Positions 16,882 through 28,394 are shown, counted from the stretch's first letter. The stretch is DNA of 42,698 bases from Microvirga arsenatis (GCF_009910705.1 NZ_JAAAXJ010000022.1:1-42698), one strand, 5' to 3'. Made by a program: numbers and translations. Notes: generated by a model from the sequence alone, not told the origin.

Positions 16882-17895
16882 GTGCAGGTCGCCGCTCAGA
16901 CACCAGAGATCGCAACCTCCTCCTCAGCCGGCTACCGCTGGGCGCGCGATGCGGTCGGCGTGACGCTGATCCTCGCCGCAGGGCTGGCCGGCTACTGGCT
17001 GTTCCCGGACAATCTGGCGCTCCTGACCCGGGTCATCGCCGTCGCCCTTCTGGTGCTCTCCATCGACCTCGTCACCGGGTATGGCGGTGTTGCGACGCTG
17101 GGGCAGGCCGCGCTTTTCGGGGCCGGCGCCTACGCGGCCGGTATCGCCTGCGTGAACGGCGTGACTGAGCCCCTGACGCTGATCCTGATTGGTGCCGTGG
17201 CCGGGGCAGTGGCGGGGCTTTTCATGGGCACGATCATGCTGCGGGCCCATGGACTGGCGCAGCTGGTTCTCTCCATTGCGATCGTGCAGCTCTTCCACGA
17301 AGCGGCCAACAAGGCCTCCGCCTATACCGGAGGCAGCGACGGTCTCGCCGGGCTAATGGTGAGCCCGCTCTTCGGCGCCTTCGAGTTCGATCTCTGGGGC
17401 CGGACGGCCTATCTTTTCGGGCTCGCGCTTCTGATCGTCGTTTTCGCCTCCTTGAGGTTCATCGTATCGTCTCCCTTCGGAATGCTGTGCCGGGGCATCA
17501 AGGAGGATCCGGTCCGGATTCGAGCCATGGGGGCCTTCGTATTCCCGGTGCTCCTCAAGATGTTCGTGATTTCGGGTGCGGTTGCGGGTATCGGCGGTGC
17601 GCTGGCTGCGATATCGACGCAGGTGGTCGGCCTCGACAGCGTCAGTTTCGAGCTCTCCGCTAACGCTCTCGTGATGCTCGTGTTGGGCGGGCTCGGTACC
17701 CTTTATGGCGCCTTGGTTGGCACCGTGATCTTCATGGGGTTCGAGCATGTGGTCTCCGCCATCAATCCGTTCCATTGGATGACGATGGTCGGAGCGCTGC
17801 TGATCGGCGTGGTGCTGGCGGCTCCCGGCGGATTGAGCGGCCTTCTCGACAGGATGTCCGGAATCTCCCGGCGCAGAAAGGAGAAGCGGACATGA
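16882..17895 (+). CDS. ABC transporter permease, LivM type
   Basis: A 337-aa second permease. The chosen start is GTG at 16882, 1 bp after the livH-type stop, with GGAAGGG about 9 nt upstream; longer in-frame starts inside the preceding gene give a serine-rich, non-family N-terminus. Hydrophobic segments begin at about residue 22. LVTGYGGVATLGQAALFGAGAY is split across the family's conserved GxxSLGxAxFxGxGAY region. The stop overlaps the next ATG (ATGA). Confidence 0.88.
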   Translation: MQVAAQTPEIATSSSAGYRWARDAVGVTLILAAGLAGYWLFPDNLALLTRVIAVALLVLSIDLVTGYGGVATLGQAALFGAGAYAAGIACVNGVTEPLTLILIGAVAGAVAGLFMGTIMLRAHGLAQLVLSIAIVQLFHEAANKASAYTGGSDGLAGLMVSPLFGAFEFDLWGRTAYLFGLALLIVVFASLRFIVSSPFGMLCRGIKEDPVRIRAMGAFVFPVLLKMFVISGAVAGIGGALAAISTQVVGLDSVSFELSANALVMLVLGGLGTLYGALVGTVIFMGFEHVVSAINPFHWMTMVGALLIGVVLAAPGGLSGLLDRMSGISRRRKEKRT

Positions 17896-18656
17896 GCGAG
17901 TTGTTCCGCGTCGAAGGGCTCACCAAGAGCTTCGGCGGCCTCGCCGTGAGCCGCAACATCTCACTCGCGATGCAGGAGGGCGACAGGATCGCCCTGATCG
18001 GCCCGAACGGGGCAGGCAAGACCACCTTCGTCAATCTCGTGACAGGGCAGCTGCAGCCAAGTGCGGGCCAAGTCGTGCTCAATGGCGAGGATGTCACCCG
18101 GCTCGGGGCGGTTCAGCGGGTTCGAAGGGGGCTGGTGCGCACGTTTCAGGTGACGCGCCTCTTCTCGGACATGACGCCCGAGGAGCATGTCACCCTCACG
18201 GTTCTGCAGCGGGAGGGCAGGGCCACCCGTATCCTGAGCCGCTTCCACGGCAACTCGGAAGTCGCAGGCGAGGTAGAGACCATCCTGTCCACCCTGGGAC
18301 TCCTGGAAGTCGCGCGGCGCAGGGTCCGCGAGATCGCCTACGGCCAGCAGCGGCTGCTCGAGATCGGTATCGCCTTGGCTCTCCGCCCGAAAGTCCTTCT
18401 GCTCGACGAGCCGGCTGCCGGCGTGCCGTCCAGCGAAACGCCGAGGATAGAGCACGCGCTCGAGCGGCTGCCGAAGACCCTGGCCGTGCTCATGATCGAG
18501 CACGACATGGACCTTGTCTTCCGCTTCGCGAGGCGCGTGGCGGTGCTGGCTGCCGGCGAGATCATCTTCCAGGGCCTTCCATCCGAGGTTGCGGCCAACG
18601 AGAAGGTCCGAGAAGCCTATCTGGGGAACTATGCCCATGCCCGCAGCGTCGCTTGA
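17892..18656 (+). CDS. ABC transporter ATP-binding protein, LivG type
   Basis: A 254-aa ATPase. The Walker A motif is GPNGAGKTT at about residue 38, the signature is IAYGQQRLLEIGIAL, Walker B is VLLLDEPAAG, and the switch histidine is in MIEHDMD. The ATG overlaps the preceding permease stop. LivG proteins carry the same YGQQR variant of the ABC signature. It should energise uptake with the LivF-type partner directly downstream. Confidence 0.9.
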   Translation: MSELFRVEGLTKSFGGLAVSRNISLAMQEGDRIALIGPNGAGKTTFVNLVTGQLQPSAGQVVLNGEDVTRLGAVQRVRRGLVRTFQVTRLFSDMTPEEHVTLTVLQREGRATRILSRFHGNSEVAGEVETILSTLGLLEVARRRVREIAYGQQRLLEIGIALALRPKVLLLDEPAAGVPSSETPRIEHALERLPKTLAVLMIEHDMDLVFRFARRVAVLAAGEIIFQGLPSEVAANEKVREAYLGNYAHARSVA

Positions 18657-19353
18657 GATCCGCGGATTGAGCGCGGGCTACGGCCCGACCGTGGTGCTGG
18701 AGGACCTGTCCTTTTCGGTGCCTCCCGGCGCACGCCTGTCGATCCTGGGCCGCAACGGGATGGGCAAGACGACGCTGCTTTCCACGCTCATGGGGCTGAC
18801 ACGCCGCTATGCCGGCGAGATCCGTGTGGATGGCGCGGACGTTTCATCCCTCCGGAGTTCGGAGCGCGCCCGCAGGGGCATCGGCCTTGTGCCGCAGACC
18901 CGGGACATCTTCCGCTCCCTGACAGTGGAGGAGAACCTCATTGTCGGCGTGAAGGACCGACCGCGCAGCGTCATTCAGGAAGCCTACGACATGTTCCCCC
19001 GGCTCTACGAACGGCGCGGCAATCTCGGTTGGCAGCTGTCGGGCGGAGAGCAGCAGATGCTCTCCACCGCCCGCACGATCCTCGGACGCCCCTCGGTGCT
19101 CCTCCTCGACGAGCCCCTCGAGGGATTGGCGCCCGTCATCTGCGAAGAACTCATGGCAGCCTTCACCCGGCTGGCCTCCAGCGGCGAGATGACGATCCTG
19201 CTCGTGGAGCAGCGGCTGGAAAGCGCCCTCGATTTCGCGGAATCCGTCCTGATCCTGGAGCGCGGGCGCATTGCCTGGCAGGGAACGAGCGAGGCTCTTC
19301 GGGCCGACCACGCGCTCGTCGAGCAGTACATCGGCGTCGGCTCGCTTCACTGA
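18637..19353 (+). CDS. ABC transporter ATP-binding protein, LivF type
   Basis: A 238-aa ATPase with Walker A GRNGMGKTT, signature LSGGEQQMLSTARTI, Walker B VLLLDEPLEGLAP and switch region LVEQRLE. The C-terminus has EQYIGV, as in other LivF proteins. It overlaps the LivG-type gene by 20 nt. ATG 18637 gives the best spacing (9 nt) from GGGGA; ATG 18631 is the alternative. It completes the five-part importer. Confidence 0.9.
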   Translation: MPAASLEIRGLSAGYGPTVVLEDLSFSVPPGARLSILGRNGMGKTTLLSTLMGLTRRYAGEIRVDGADVSSLRSSERARRGIGLVPQTRDIFRSLTVEENLIVGVKDRPRSVIQEAYDMFPRLYERRGNLGWQLSGGEQQMLSTARTILGRPSVLLLDEPLEGLAPVICEELMAAFTRLASSGEMTILLVEQRLESALDFAESVLILERGRIAWQGTSEALRADHALVEQYIGVGSLH

Positions 19354-19361
19354 GGTCAACA

Positions 19362-20156
19362 ATGGCATTCGCACGCGCGAACGGAACAGTTCTGCACTAC
19401 CGGACCGATGGAAAGTCCGGAGCTCCTGCCCTGGTGTTCATCAATTCCTTGGGGAGCGACTTCCGCATCTGGCAGGATGTGGTGGCGGCGCTCGCGAACA
19501 GGCTCCGCATCGTGCTCTACGACAAGCGCGGGCATGGCCTCTCGGACGCCCCGCTAGGCCCGTACACCATGGACGACCACGTGGACGATCTTCTGGCCCT
19601 GCTCGATCATCTCGGGATCGGCAGAACATCCTTGGTCGGGCTCTCGGTGGGCGGCATGATCGCGCAGCGCCTCGCCGTGCGGACGCCGGACCGGGTCCAG
19701 GCGCTGACTCTCTGCTGCACGGCGGCAAAGATCGGAACGCCGGAACTCTGGGCGGAACGCATTGCCGCCGTGGAGGCCGGCGGAATCGAGCCGATTGCCG
19801 ACAACATCCTGCAGCGCTGGTTCACGCCCCGCTTCCGGGAAACCCGCCCGGACGAGGTCGCCGGCTGGCGCAACATGCTGGTCCGTACACCGGCCCGGGG
19901 ATATGCTGGAACCTGCGCGGCGATACGGGATACGGACCTGACGGCGGATGCCGGGCGCATCGAGGCTCAGACGCTCTGCGTCGCCGGGGACCAGGACGGT
20001 TCCACCCCTGCCGACGTAGTGCGCCATACGGCAGGCCTCATTCCCGGTGCCCGTTTCGAGATGATCGACGGATCGGGGCATATTCCATGCGTCGAGAAGC
20101 CTGCCGTCCTGGCAGAACTCGTCGGCCGTCATCTTCAGGAGGCCAGGATTGTCTGA
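19362..20156 (+). CDS. pcaD: 3-oxoadipate enol-lactonase PcaD
   Basis: A 264-aa alpha/beta hydrolase that opens beta-ketoadipate enol-lactone to beta-ketoadipate. The nucleophile is Ser95 in GLSVGGM, the acid is probably Asp212 (GDQDGSTP) and the base His240 (GSGHIPCVEKP). The oxyanion region INSLGSDFRIW is typical of PcaD. It begins 8 nt after the LivF-type ATPase gene, tying transport to catabolism. It is separate from pcaC; some bacteria have a fused PcaCD (PcaL). Confidence 0.93.
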   Translation: MAFARANGTVLHYRTDGKSGAPALVFINSLGSDFRIWQDVVAALANRLRIVLYDKRGHGLSDAPLGPYTMDDHVDDLLALLDHLGIGRTSLVGLSVGGMIAQRLAVRTPDRVQALTLCCTAAKIGTPELWAERIAAVEAGGIEPIADNILQRWFTPRFRETRPDEVAGWRNMLVRTPARGYAGTCAAIRDTDLTADAGRIEAQTLCVAGDQDGSTPADVVRHTAGLIPGARFEMIDGSGHIPCVEKPAVLAELVGRHLQEARIV

Positions 20157-20556
20157 CAACGAACGCAGCGAACGCTACAGGGCGGGAATGGCCGTCAGAC
20201 GACAGGTGCTGGGTGACGCCCATGTGGACCGGGCGACGGCGCAGATGACGGAGTTCGACGCCGACTTCCAGACCTTCATCACCGAGGGGGCCTGGGGCTC
20301 GGTCTGGTCGCGTCCCGGACTCACGAAGCGGGAACGCTCCATCGTAACCATCGCGCTTCTCGCCGCCCTCGGCCAGGACGAGGAGGTCGCCATGCATGTG
20401 CGCGCCACGCGCAATACGGGGGCGACCAAGGAGGACATCAGGGAGGCGTTGCTGCACGTGGCTGTCTATGCGGGCGTTCCGGCCGCCAACCATGCCTTCA
20501 AGATCGTCAAGAAGACCTTTGCGGATATGGAAGCGGATCCCGCGTCTCGGGCATAG
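20149..20556 (+). CDS. pcaC: 4-carboxymuconolactone decarboxylase PcaC
   Basis: A 135-aa AhpD-like fold protein that decarboxylates 4-carboxymuconolactone to beta-ketoadipate enol-lactone. The family pattern [17 protein letters not shown] is followed by [14 protein letters not shown] with His83. Lacks the CxxC of peroxidase-type AhpD proteins, which supports the decarboxylase call. The start is TTG at 20149, overlapping the pcaD stop by 8 nt, with AGGAGG about 6 nt upstream. Confidence 0.93.
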   Translation: MSDNERSERYRAGMAVRRQVLGDAHVDRATAQMTEFDADFQTFITEGAWGSVWSRPGLTKRERSIVTIALLAALGQDEEVAMHVRATRNTGATKEDIREALLHVAVYAGVPAANHAFKIVKKTFADMEADPASRA

Positions 20557-20603
20557 GGCAGGGAGCTCTGGCAGCGTCACGGAGTGCTGGAAGGGAAGGG
20601 AAG

Positions 20604-21329
20604 ATGTCGGATCAAGGATCGTTCTATCAGCGGGACCGGAGCTGGCATCCTGCTGCCTTCACGCCGCAGTACAAGACTTCGGTGCTGCGCTCGCCGCAAT
20701 ACCCGCTCCTGTCGCTCGAGAACACGATCTCGGAAATGACGGGGCCCCGGTTCGGTCACAATAAGATCGGACCGCTCGACAACGACCTGATCCGCAACTA
20801 CGCCAAGACCGGCGATCCCATCGGACAGCGAATCATCGTCTATGGCCGGGTGCTGGACGAGAACGCGCGCCCCGTGCCGGGGGCTCTCTTGGAGTTCTGG
20901 CAGGCCAATGCCGGCGGGCGCTACCGCCATAAGAAGGAAACGTATCTGGCCGCCCTCGACCCCAATTTCGGCGGCTGCGGGCGCACCATCACCGACGAGG
21001 AAGGTCGCTACTGGTTCCGCACCATCAAGCCCGGCGCCTATCCGTGGCCGAACGGAGTGAACGACTGGCGCCCGGCCCATATCCACTTCTCCATCTTCGG
21101 CCATGCCTTCGCCCAGCGCCTGATCACGCAGATGTACTTCGAGGGCGACCCGATGATCTGGCAGTGCCCCATCGTTTCGACCATTCCGGACAAGGCAGGC
21201 ATCGAGATGCTGATCGCTTCGCTCGACCGCAACGCTACCCTGCCCATGGACTCGCTGGCCTACAAGTTCGACATCGTTCTGCGCGGACGCCGCTCGACCA
21301 TGTTCGAGAACCGGATGGAGGGGAACTGA
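20604..21329 (+). CDS. pcaH: Protocatechuate 3,4-dioxygenase beta subunit PcaH
   Basis: A 241-aa iron-binding subunit of the intradiol dioxygenase that cleaves protocatechuate to 3-carboxy-cis,cis-muconate using oxygen. The four non-heme Fe(III) ligands are Tyr107 (GRYRHK), Tyr146 (PGAYPW), His159 and His161 (PAHIHFS). Their spacing (39, 13, 2) equals that of the Pseudomonas enzyme (Tyr408, Tyr447, His460, His462). The ATG follows GGGAAGGGAAG. Its stop overlaps the pcaG start (TGATG). Confidence 0.97.
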   Translation: MSDQGSFYQRDRSWHPAAFTPQYKTSVLRSPQYPLLSLENTISEMTGPRFGHNKIGPLDNDLIRNYAKTGDPIGQRIIVYGRVLDENARPVPGALLEFWQANAGGRYRHKKETYLAALDPNFGGCGRTITDEEGRYWFRTIKPGAYPWPNGVNDWRPAHIHFSIFGHAFAQRLITQMYFEGDPMIWQCPIVSTIPDKAGIEMLIASLDRNATLPMDSLAYKFDIVLRGRRSTMFENRMEGN

Positions 21330-21955
21330 TGTTCCAGAGGCTCAAGACCTTGAAGGAATCGCCCTCTCAAACGGCCGGGCCATATGTCCATATCGGAGCG
21401 ACCCCGAACTGGGTCGAGATCACCGGCGTGTGGGAAGAGGATCTCGGTCTCGTTCTGATCGGCCCCGACACCAGAGGGGAGCGGATCATCATCAAGGGGC
21501 GGGTGTTCGACGGCAGCGGAACGCCGCTCAAGGACGCCCTGATCGAAATCTGGCAGGCGGATGCGGACGGGCTCTACAACAGCCCTGAGGAAAGGCGCGG
21601 CAAGGCCGATCCGAACTTCGTAGGCTGGGGCCGCCAGCCGACGGACGGGGTGACCGGCGAGTATCGCTTCGAGACGATCAAGCCCGGGCGCGTGCCTTAC
21701 AAGGACGGGCGTCTCATGGCGCCTCACATCACGTTCTGGATCGTGGCACGGGGGATCAATATCGGGCTGCACACCCGCCTGTACTTCGGCGACGAGGAGG
21801 CGGCCAATGCGGAATGCCCGGTTCTCGCCCGCATCGAGCACAAGCACCGGGTCCAGACCCTGATCGCCGCCCGGAGCGAGGAGAAGGGGCTTCCGACCTA
21901 TACCTTCGACATTCACCTCCAGGGTGAGAAGGAAACCGTGTTCTTCGACATCTGA
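21329..21955 (+). CDS. pcaG: Protocatechuate 3,4-dioxygenase alpha subunit PcaG
   Basis: A 208-aa subunit with the same intradiol dioxygenase fold as PcaH but without the iron ligands. It begins with the PcaG-typical SPSQTAGPYVHIG and contains DALIEIWQADADG. It forms the alpha-beta protomer with PcaH. The ATG shares one base with the pcaH stop, indicating coupled translation. Confidence 0.96.
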   Translation: MFQRLKTLKESPSQTAGPYVHIGATPNWVEITGVWEEDLGLVLIGPDTRGERIIIKGRVFDGSGTPLKDALIEIWQADADGLYNSPEERRGKADPNFVGWGRQPTDGVTGEYRFETIKPGRVPYKDGRLMAPHITFWIVARGINIGLHTRLYFGDEEAANAECPVLARIEHKHRVQTLIAARSEEKGLPTYTFDIHLQGEKETVFFDI

Positions 21956-21976
21956 CAGCCGTTTCGAAAGCAGACC

Positions 21977-22822
21977 ATGGCCAAGTTTCAGAGCCTCAAG
22001 GAGGCTGTTGCCGAAAACCTTCGCGATGGCGACACCGTCGCCTTCGAGGGGTTCACCCATCTCATCCCCCACGCCGCGGCCCATGAGGCGATCCGCCAGG
22101 GCATCAAGGACCTGACGCTGATCCGCATGACACCCGACATCATCTACGACCAGATGATCGGCATGGGACTCGCGAAGAAGGTGGTCTTTTCGTACGCCGG
22201 CAATCCCGGCGTCGGCCTCCTGCGCCGGATGCGCGATGCCATCGAGAATGGCTGGCCCCGGGCCATCGAGACGGAGGAGCACAGCCATGCGGCCATGGCC
22301 AATGCCTACGAGGCGGGCGCGGCCGGGCTGCCCTGCGCCATTTTCCGCGGCTATCGCGGAGCCGGGCTCAGGGAGGTCAACCCGAACATCAGAAGCGTCA
22401 CCTGCCCCTTCACGGGCGAGGAACTTGCCGCCGTGCCGGCCCACCGGCCGGACGTAGCCTTCATCCACGCCCAGAAGGCCAACAGGCGCGGGGACGTGCT
22501 GATCGAGGGCATCGTCGGCGTGCAGAAGGAGGCGGTCCTGGCCTCGAAGCGCTCCGTGGTGACGGTCGAGGAGATCGTGGACGATTTCGACGACCTCCAC
22601 CCCAATCTGTGCATCCTCCCGCATTGGACCGTCACCTCCATCGTCGAGGTGCCGGGCGGGGCGCATCCGTCCTATACCCATGGCTATTACGACCGCGACA
22701 ACGCGGCCTATCTCGAATGGGACAGGGTCTCCGCCGACCGCGACCTCTTCACGGCGTGGATGAAGGAGAACGTGCTCGATGCGGGGCCCGAGATTTTCGC
22801 CGCTCGCGTGAAGGAGCTGTAA
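21977..22822 (+). CDS. pcaI: 3-oxoadipate CoA-transferase subunit A PcaI
   Basis: A 281-aa class I CoA-transferase subunit of the long form (about 280 aa, as in CatI and glutaconate-type transferases) rather than the short 230-aa PcaI. Recognisable elements are GDTVAFEGFTHLIPHAAAHE and YAGNPGVGLLRR. With PcaJ it moves CoA from succinyl-CoA to beta-ketoadipate. It starts 21 nt after pcaG and is followed by pcaJ after 1 nt. Confidence 0.92.
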   Translation: MAKFQSLKEAVAENLRDGDTVAFEGFTHLIPHAAAHEAIRQGIKDLTLIRMTPDIIYDQMIGMGLAKKVVFSYAGNPGVGLLRRMRDAIENGWPRAIETEEHSHAAMANAYEAGAAGLPCAIFRGYRGAGLREVNPNIRSVTCPFTGEELAAVPAHRPDVAFIHAQKANRRGDVLIEGIVGVQKEAVLASKRSVVTVEEIVDDFDDLHPNLCILPHWTVTSIVEVPGGAHPSYTHGYYDRDNAAYLEWDRVSADRDLFTAWMKENVLDAGPEIFAARVKEL

Positions 22823-22823
22823 G

Positions 22824-23621
22824 ATGACGTCCGTTTCCGACTTCACGCCCAACGAGATGATGACCATCGCTGCGGCCCGCGCCCTGTCCAACGACGACGT
22901 GTGCTTCGTGGGCATCGGGGCGCCCTCGGCGGCCTGCAACGTGGCGCGGCTTACCCATGCTCCCGACATCACCCTGATCTACGAGAGCGGCACCATCGGC
23001 ACGGCGCCGAACGTGCTGCCCCTGTCCATCGGCGACGGCGAGCTGTGCGAGACGGCCGTCACGACCGTGTCCGTGCCGGAAATGTTCCGCTACTGGCTCC
23101 AGGGCGGGCGCATCTCCATCGGCTTCCTCGGCGCCGCCCAGCTCGACCGGTTCGGCAACATCAACACCACCGTGATCGGGGACTACCACAAGCCCAAGGT
23201 GCGTCTGCCGGGCGGGGGCGGCGCGCCCGAGATCGCCACCTCATGCCGGCAGGTCTTCATCACCATGAAGCAGGCGACCCGCGGCATGGTGGAAAAGATC
23301 GACTTCTACACCTCCTTCGGACACGGCGAGGGCGGCAACCATCGCGAGCGCCTCGGCATCCCGACCAAGGGGCCGACCCTCCTGATCACGGATCTGGCGA
23401 TCTGGAAGCCCGATCCGGAAACCAAGGAATTCACCGTCGTCTCGATGCACAGGGGCGTGACAAAGGATATGGTACAGGATACCTGCGGCTGGAAGGTGCG
23501 CTTCTCGGGCCAGCTTGAGGAAACGCCGCCGCCGTCCGAGCTCGAACTGACGACGTTGCGCGAGCTGCAGGCCAGGACCGAGCGCGCGCATGGAGGCAAG
23601 AAGGGAAAACAGGATGCGTGA
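22824..23621 (+). CDS. pcaJ: 3-oxoadipate CoA-transferase subunit B PcaJ
   Basis: A 265-aa partner of PcaI. The segment YESGTIG probably holds the catalytic Glu of class I CoA-transferases. GAAQLDRFGNINTT and GGGGAPEIATSC are typical of subunit B. The gene is 1 nt downstream of pcaI and overlaps pcaF by 8 nt. Confidence 0.92.
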   Translation: MTSVSDFTPNEMMTIAAARALSNDDVCFVGIGAPSAACNVARLTHAPDITLIYESGTIGTAPNVLPLSIGDGELCETAVTTVSVPEMFRYWLQGGRISIGFLGAAQLDRFGNINTTVIGDYHKPKVRLPGGGGAPEIATSCRQVFITMKQATRGMVEKIDFYTSFGHGEGGNHRERLGIPTKGPTLLITDLAIWKPDPETKEFTVVSMHRGVTKDMVQDTCGWKVRFSGQLEETPPPSELELTTLRELQARTERAHGGKKGKQDA

Positions 23622-24819
23622 AGCTTTCATCTGCGCTTATGTCCGCACGCCGATCGGCCGCTATGGCGGCGCCCTGTCGGGCGTCCGCGCCGACGATCTC
23701 GCAGCCGTGCCTCTCAGAGCGCTCATGGAGCGCCTGCCGAACCTCGACTTCGAGGCGGTGGACGACGTGATCTATGGCTGCGCCAACCAGGCGGGCGAGG
23801 ACAACCGCAACGTGGCGCGCATGGCCGTGCTGCTGGCGGGCCTGCCCGGCTCGATTCCCGGAACGACCATGAACCGCCTCTGCGGCTCGGGCATGGATGC
23901 GGTCATCGCCGCGGCGAGGGCCATCAAGGCGGGAGAGGCCGAGATCATGATCGCCGGCGGCGTGGAATCCATGTCGCGGGCGCCCTTCGTCATGCCCAAG
24001 GCCGACACCGCTTTCTCCCGCAACGCCGAGATCTTCGACACCACCATCGGCTGGCGCTTCATCAACCCCTTGATCAAGAGCCAGTACGGCGTCGATTCCA
24101 TGCCGGAAACGGGGGAGAACGTGGCGGCCGAGTTTGGCGTCTCCCGGCAGGATCAGGATGCCTTCGCGCTGCGCTCGCAGAAGAAGGCGGCGGCCGCTCA
24201 GGCCAACGGGCGTTTGGCACAGGAGATCGTGCCCGTCACGATCCCGAAGCGGAAGGGCGACCCGGTGGTGGTCGACAAGGACGAGCATCCCCGCGGCGAC
24301 ACCACCCTGGAGCAGCTCGCCAAGCTGCCGACCCCGTTCCGCAAGGATGGTACCGTGACCGCCGGCAACGCCTCCGGCGTCAATGACGGCTCTGCTGCCC
24401 TGATCGTGGCCTCGGAAGAGGCCGTTCGGAAGTTCGGCCTTGAGCCCATCGCCCGCGTGGTCGGCGGGGCGACCGCCGGCGTGGCGCCGCGGATCATGGG
24501 CATCGGGCCTGCTCCCGCCACGAAGAAGCTCTGCGCCAGGCTGGACGTGAAACCCTCGGACTTCGATGTGGTGGAGCTCAACGAGGCCTTTGCCAGCCAG
24601 GGCATCGCGGTGCTGCGCGAACTGGGCATTCCGGAGGATGCCGAGCACGTCAATCCGAACGGCGGCGCCATCGCGCTCGGCCATCCGCTCGGCATGTCCG
24701 GGGCGCGCATCACCGGCACGGCCGCGCTGGAGCTCAAGCTGCGTGGCAAGCGTCGGGCGCTTGCCACCATGTGCGTCGGGGTGGGGCAGGGCATTTCCAT
24801 TGCCCTGGAGTCTGTCTAA
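23614..24819 (+). CDS. pcaF: Beta-ketoadipyl-CoA thiolase PcaF
   Basis: A 401-aa thiolase that splits beta-ketoadipyl-CoA into succinyl-CoA and acetyl-CoA, the last step of the pathway. The acyl-enzyme residue is Cys90 in NRLCGSGM, and the other catalytic residues are His357 in ALGHPLGMSG and Cys387 in MCVGVGQG. The N-terminus MREAFICAYVRTPIGRYGG is that of PcaF. The ATG at 23614 overlaps the pcaJ stop by 8 nt. Length matches the family. Confidence 0.96.
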   Translation: MREAFICAYVRTPIGRYGGALSGVRADDLAAVPLRALMERLPNLDFEAVDDVIYGCANQAGEDNRNVARMAVLLAGLPGSIPGTTMNRLCGSGMDAVIAAARAIKAGEAEIMIAGGVESMSRAPFVMPKADTAFSRNAEIFDTTIGWRFINPLIKSQYGVDSMPETGENVAAEFGVSRQDQDAFALRSQKKAAAAQANGRLAQEIVPVTIPKRKGDPVVVDKDEHPRGDTTLEQLAKLPTPFRKDGTVTAGNASGVNDGSAALIVASEEAVRKFGLEPIARVVGGATAGVAPRIMGIGPAPATKKLCARLDVKPSDFDVVELNEAFASQGIAVLRELGIPEDAEHVNPNGGAIALGHPLGMSGARITGTAALELKLRGKRRALATMCVGVGQGISIALESV

Positions 24820-24832
24820 GCTTCGGCCGACC

Positions 24833-25894
24833 ATGACTCAGGGGCTCCCACATCCGCTGTTGCAGGCTCTCGTCGGTGACGAGGAAGTGGGGGCGCTCTT
24901 TTCCAACGAAGCCGAACTTGCAGCCATGCTGCGGGTCGAGGCAGCCCTTGCCGAAGCCGAGGCAGGAGCCGGATTGATCAGCCATGAGGCGGCGCGCCGG
25001 ATCGCCGAGAGCTGCCGCTCCTTCCGGCCCGATTGGGAGAAGCTCGCTTCCGGACTTTCGCGGGACGGGGTCATCATCCCGGAACTCGTGAGGCAGCTGC
25101 GCGTGGCCGTCGGGGAGGATCACGCCGGAGCCGTCCATCTGGGAGCGACCAGCCAGGACATCATCGACACCGCACTCGTCCTGCGCCTGAAGAGCGCGAT
25201 CGAGATCCTCGGGCGCCGCCTGAGCCGGTTGATCCAGAGCCTTGCTGCCGTGCGGGCGCGCGACGGCTCGTTGCGCCTGATCGCGCATACGCGGATGCAG
25301 CAGGCGCTCCCGTTCACGGCAGCAGACAAGATCGAGACCTGGATCGCGCCGCTGGAGCGGCACCGCGAGGCCTTGCAGGCCTTTGCTCCCCGCCTTCTGG
25401 TCCTCCAGCTCGGCGGCCCCATCGGAACTCGCGGCGAGCTCAAGGGACACGGGGATGCCGTGGCCGGCGCCATGGCGGAGATCCTTGAACTCGGTGTCGC
25501 TGCTTCCTGGCATTCGCAGCGTGACCGCATCGGGGAGTTTGCCGCCTTGCTTTCGCTCCTCACGGGTACTCTCGGGAAGATGGGGCAGGATATCGCGCTG
25601 ATGGCCCAGAACGAGGTGGGGGAGGTGCGCCTTGCAGGCGGGGGCGGATCCTCCGCCATGCCGCACAAGGCGAATCCCGTTCAGGCCGAAATCCTCGTGT
25701 CCCTCGCCCGGTTCAACGCCGGCCTGCTGGGAACGCTTCATCAGGCTCTGGTTCACGAGAACGAACGTTCGGGGGCAGCCTGGACGCTCGAATGGATGGT
25801 GCTGCCGCAGATGGCGGTTTCGGCAGGCGCCGCCCTGAACAGGGCAATCGCCCTTGTGGAGGCCCTGACCATCACGGGCCGCCAATCAGGCTGA
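24833..25894 (+). CDS. pcaB: 3-carboxy-cis,cis-muconate cycloisomerase PcaB
   Basis: A 353-aa member of the fumarase/aspartase superfamily that lactonises 3-carboxymuconate. The superfamily signature GGSSAMPHKANPVQ is near residue 275, and GATSQDIIDTA is near residue 103. It is shorter than the roughly 450-aa Pseudomonas enzyme, as is common in rhizobia. It starts 13 nt after pcaF and ends the 13-gene run, 9 nt from the convergent small zinc-finger gene. Confidence 0.93.
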   Translation: MTQGLPHPLLQALVGDEEVGALFSNEAELAAMLRVEAALAEAEAGAGLISHEAARRIAESCRSFRPDWEKLASGLSRDGVIIPELVRQLRVAVGEDHAGAVHLGATSQDIIDTALVLRLKSAIEILGRRLSRLIQSLAAVRARDGSLRLIAHTRMQQALPFTAADKIETWIAPLERHREALQAFAPRLLVLQLGGPIGTRGELKGHGDAVAGAMAEILELGVAASWHSQRDRIGEFAALLSLLTGTLGKMGQDIALMAQNEVGEVRLAGGGGSSAMPHKANPVQAEILVSLARFNAGLLGTLHQALVHENERSGAAWTLEWMVLPQMAVSAGAALNRAIALVEALTITGRQSG

Positions 25895-25903
25895 ATGCAG
25901 CCG

Positions 25904-26071
25904 TCACGTGTCCCCGACGATCGCCGTGATCCGGCCGGAGCCTCCGCAATCGGGGCAGGGTTTCTGCCCGATTTTGCCCGAGCCGCTGCAGGTGGGGCAG
26001 ATGTTCTCGCCCGTCTGCTTGGTGCCCGGCACATCCTCGTCCCCTGGATTCTTCCGTTCATTGTCGGACAT
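25904..26071 (-). CDS. 55-aa protein with two DnaJ-type CxxCxGxG motifs
   Basis: A small acidic protein starting MSDNERKNPGDEDVPG, with two zinc-binding repeats, CPTCSGSG (Cys25, Cys28) and CPDCGGSG (Cys39, Cys42). Together they look like one half of the DnaJ cysteine-rich zinc-finger domain. There is no J domain. A consensus ribosome site (AGGAGG, 7 nt from the ATG) supports that it is real. It is 59 nt downstream of pobR on the same strand and may share its transcript. Its stop is only 9 bp from the convergent pcaB stop. Function unknown; such mini-fingers could bind protein or nucleic acid, but nothing here shows which. Confidence 0.8.
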   Translation of the reverse strand: MSDNERKNPGDEDVPGTKQTGENICPTCSGSGKIGQKPCPDCGGSGRITAIVGDT

Positions 26072-26130
26072 GGCGCACCTCCTGGAAGGGTAACGCCATG
26101 CATGATGCGAGGTTCTGCCGTCCTTCCGGT

Positions 26131-28334
<2,204 letters not shown>

Positions 28335-28394
28335 TGTCCGTTCATGGCCCTAGCTGCGGCTTGAAGGCTTTTGACGACCAATTTGGAATGATTA

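Noticed and set aside
21260..22972. 570-codon - strand open frame opposite pcaG and pcaI
   Set aside because: Antisense shadow of well-identified pca genes, produced by GC-rich third codon positions.
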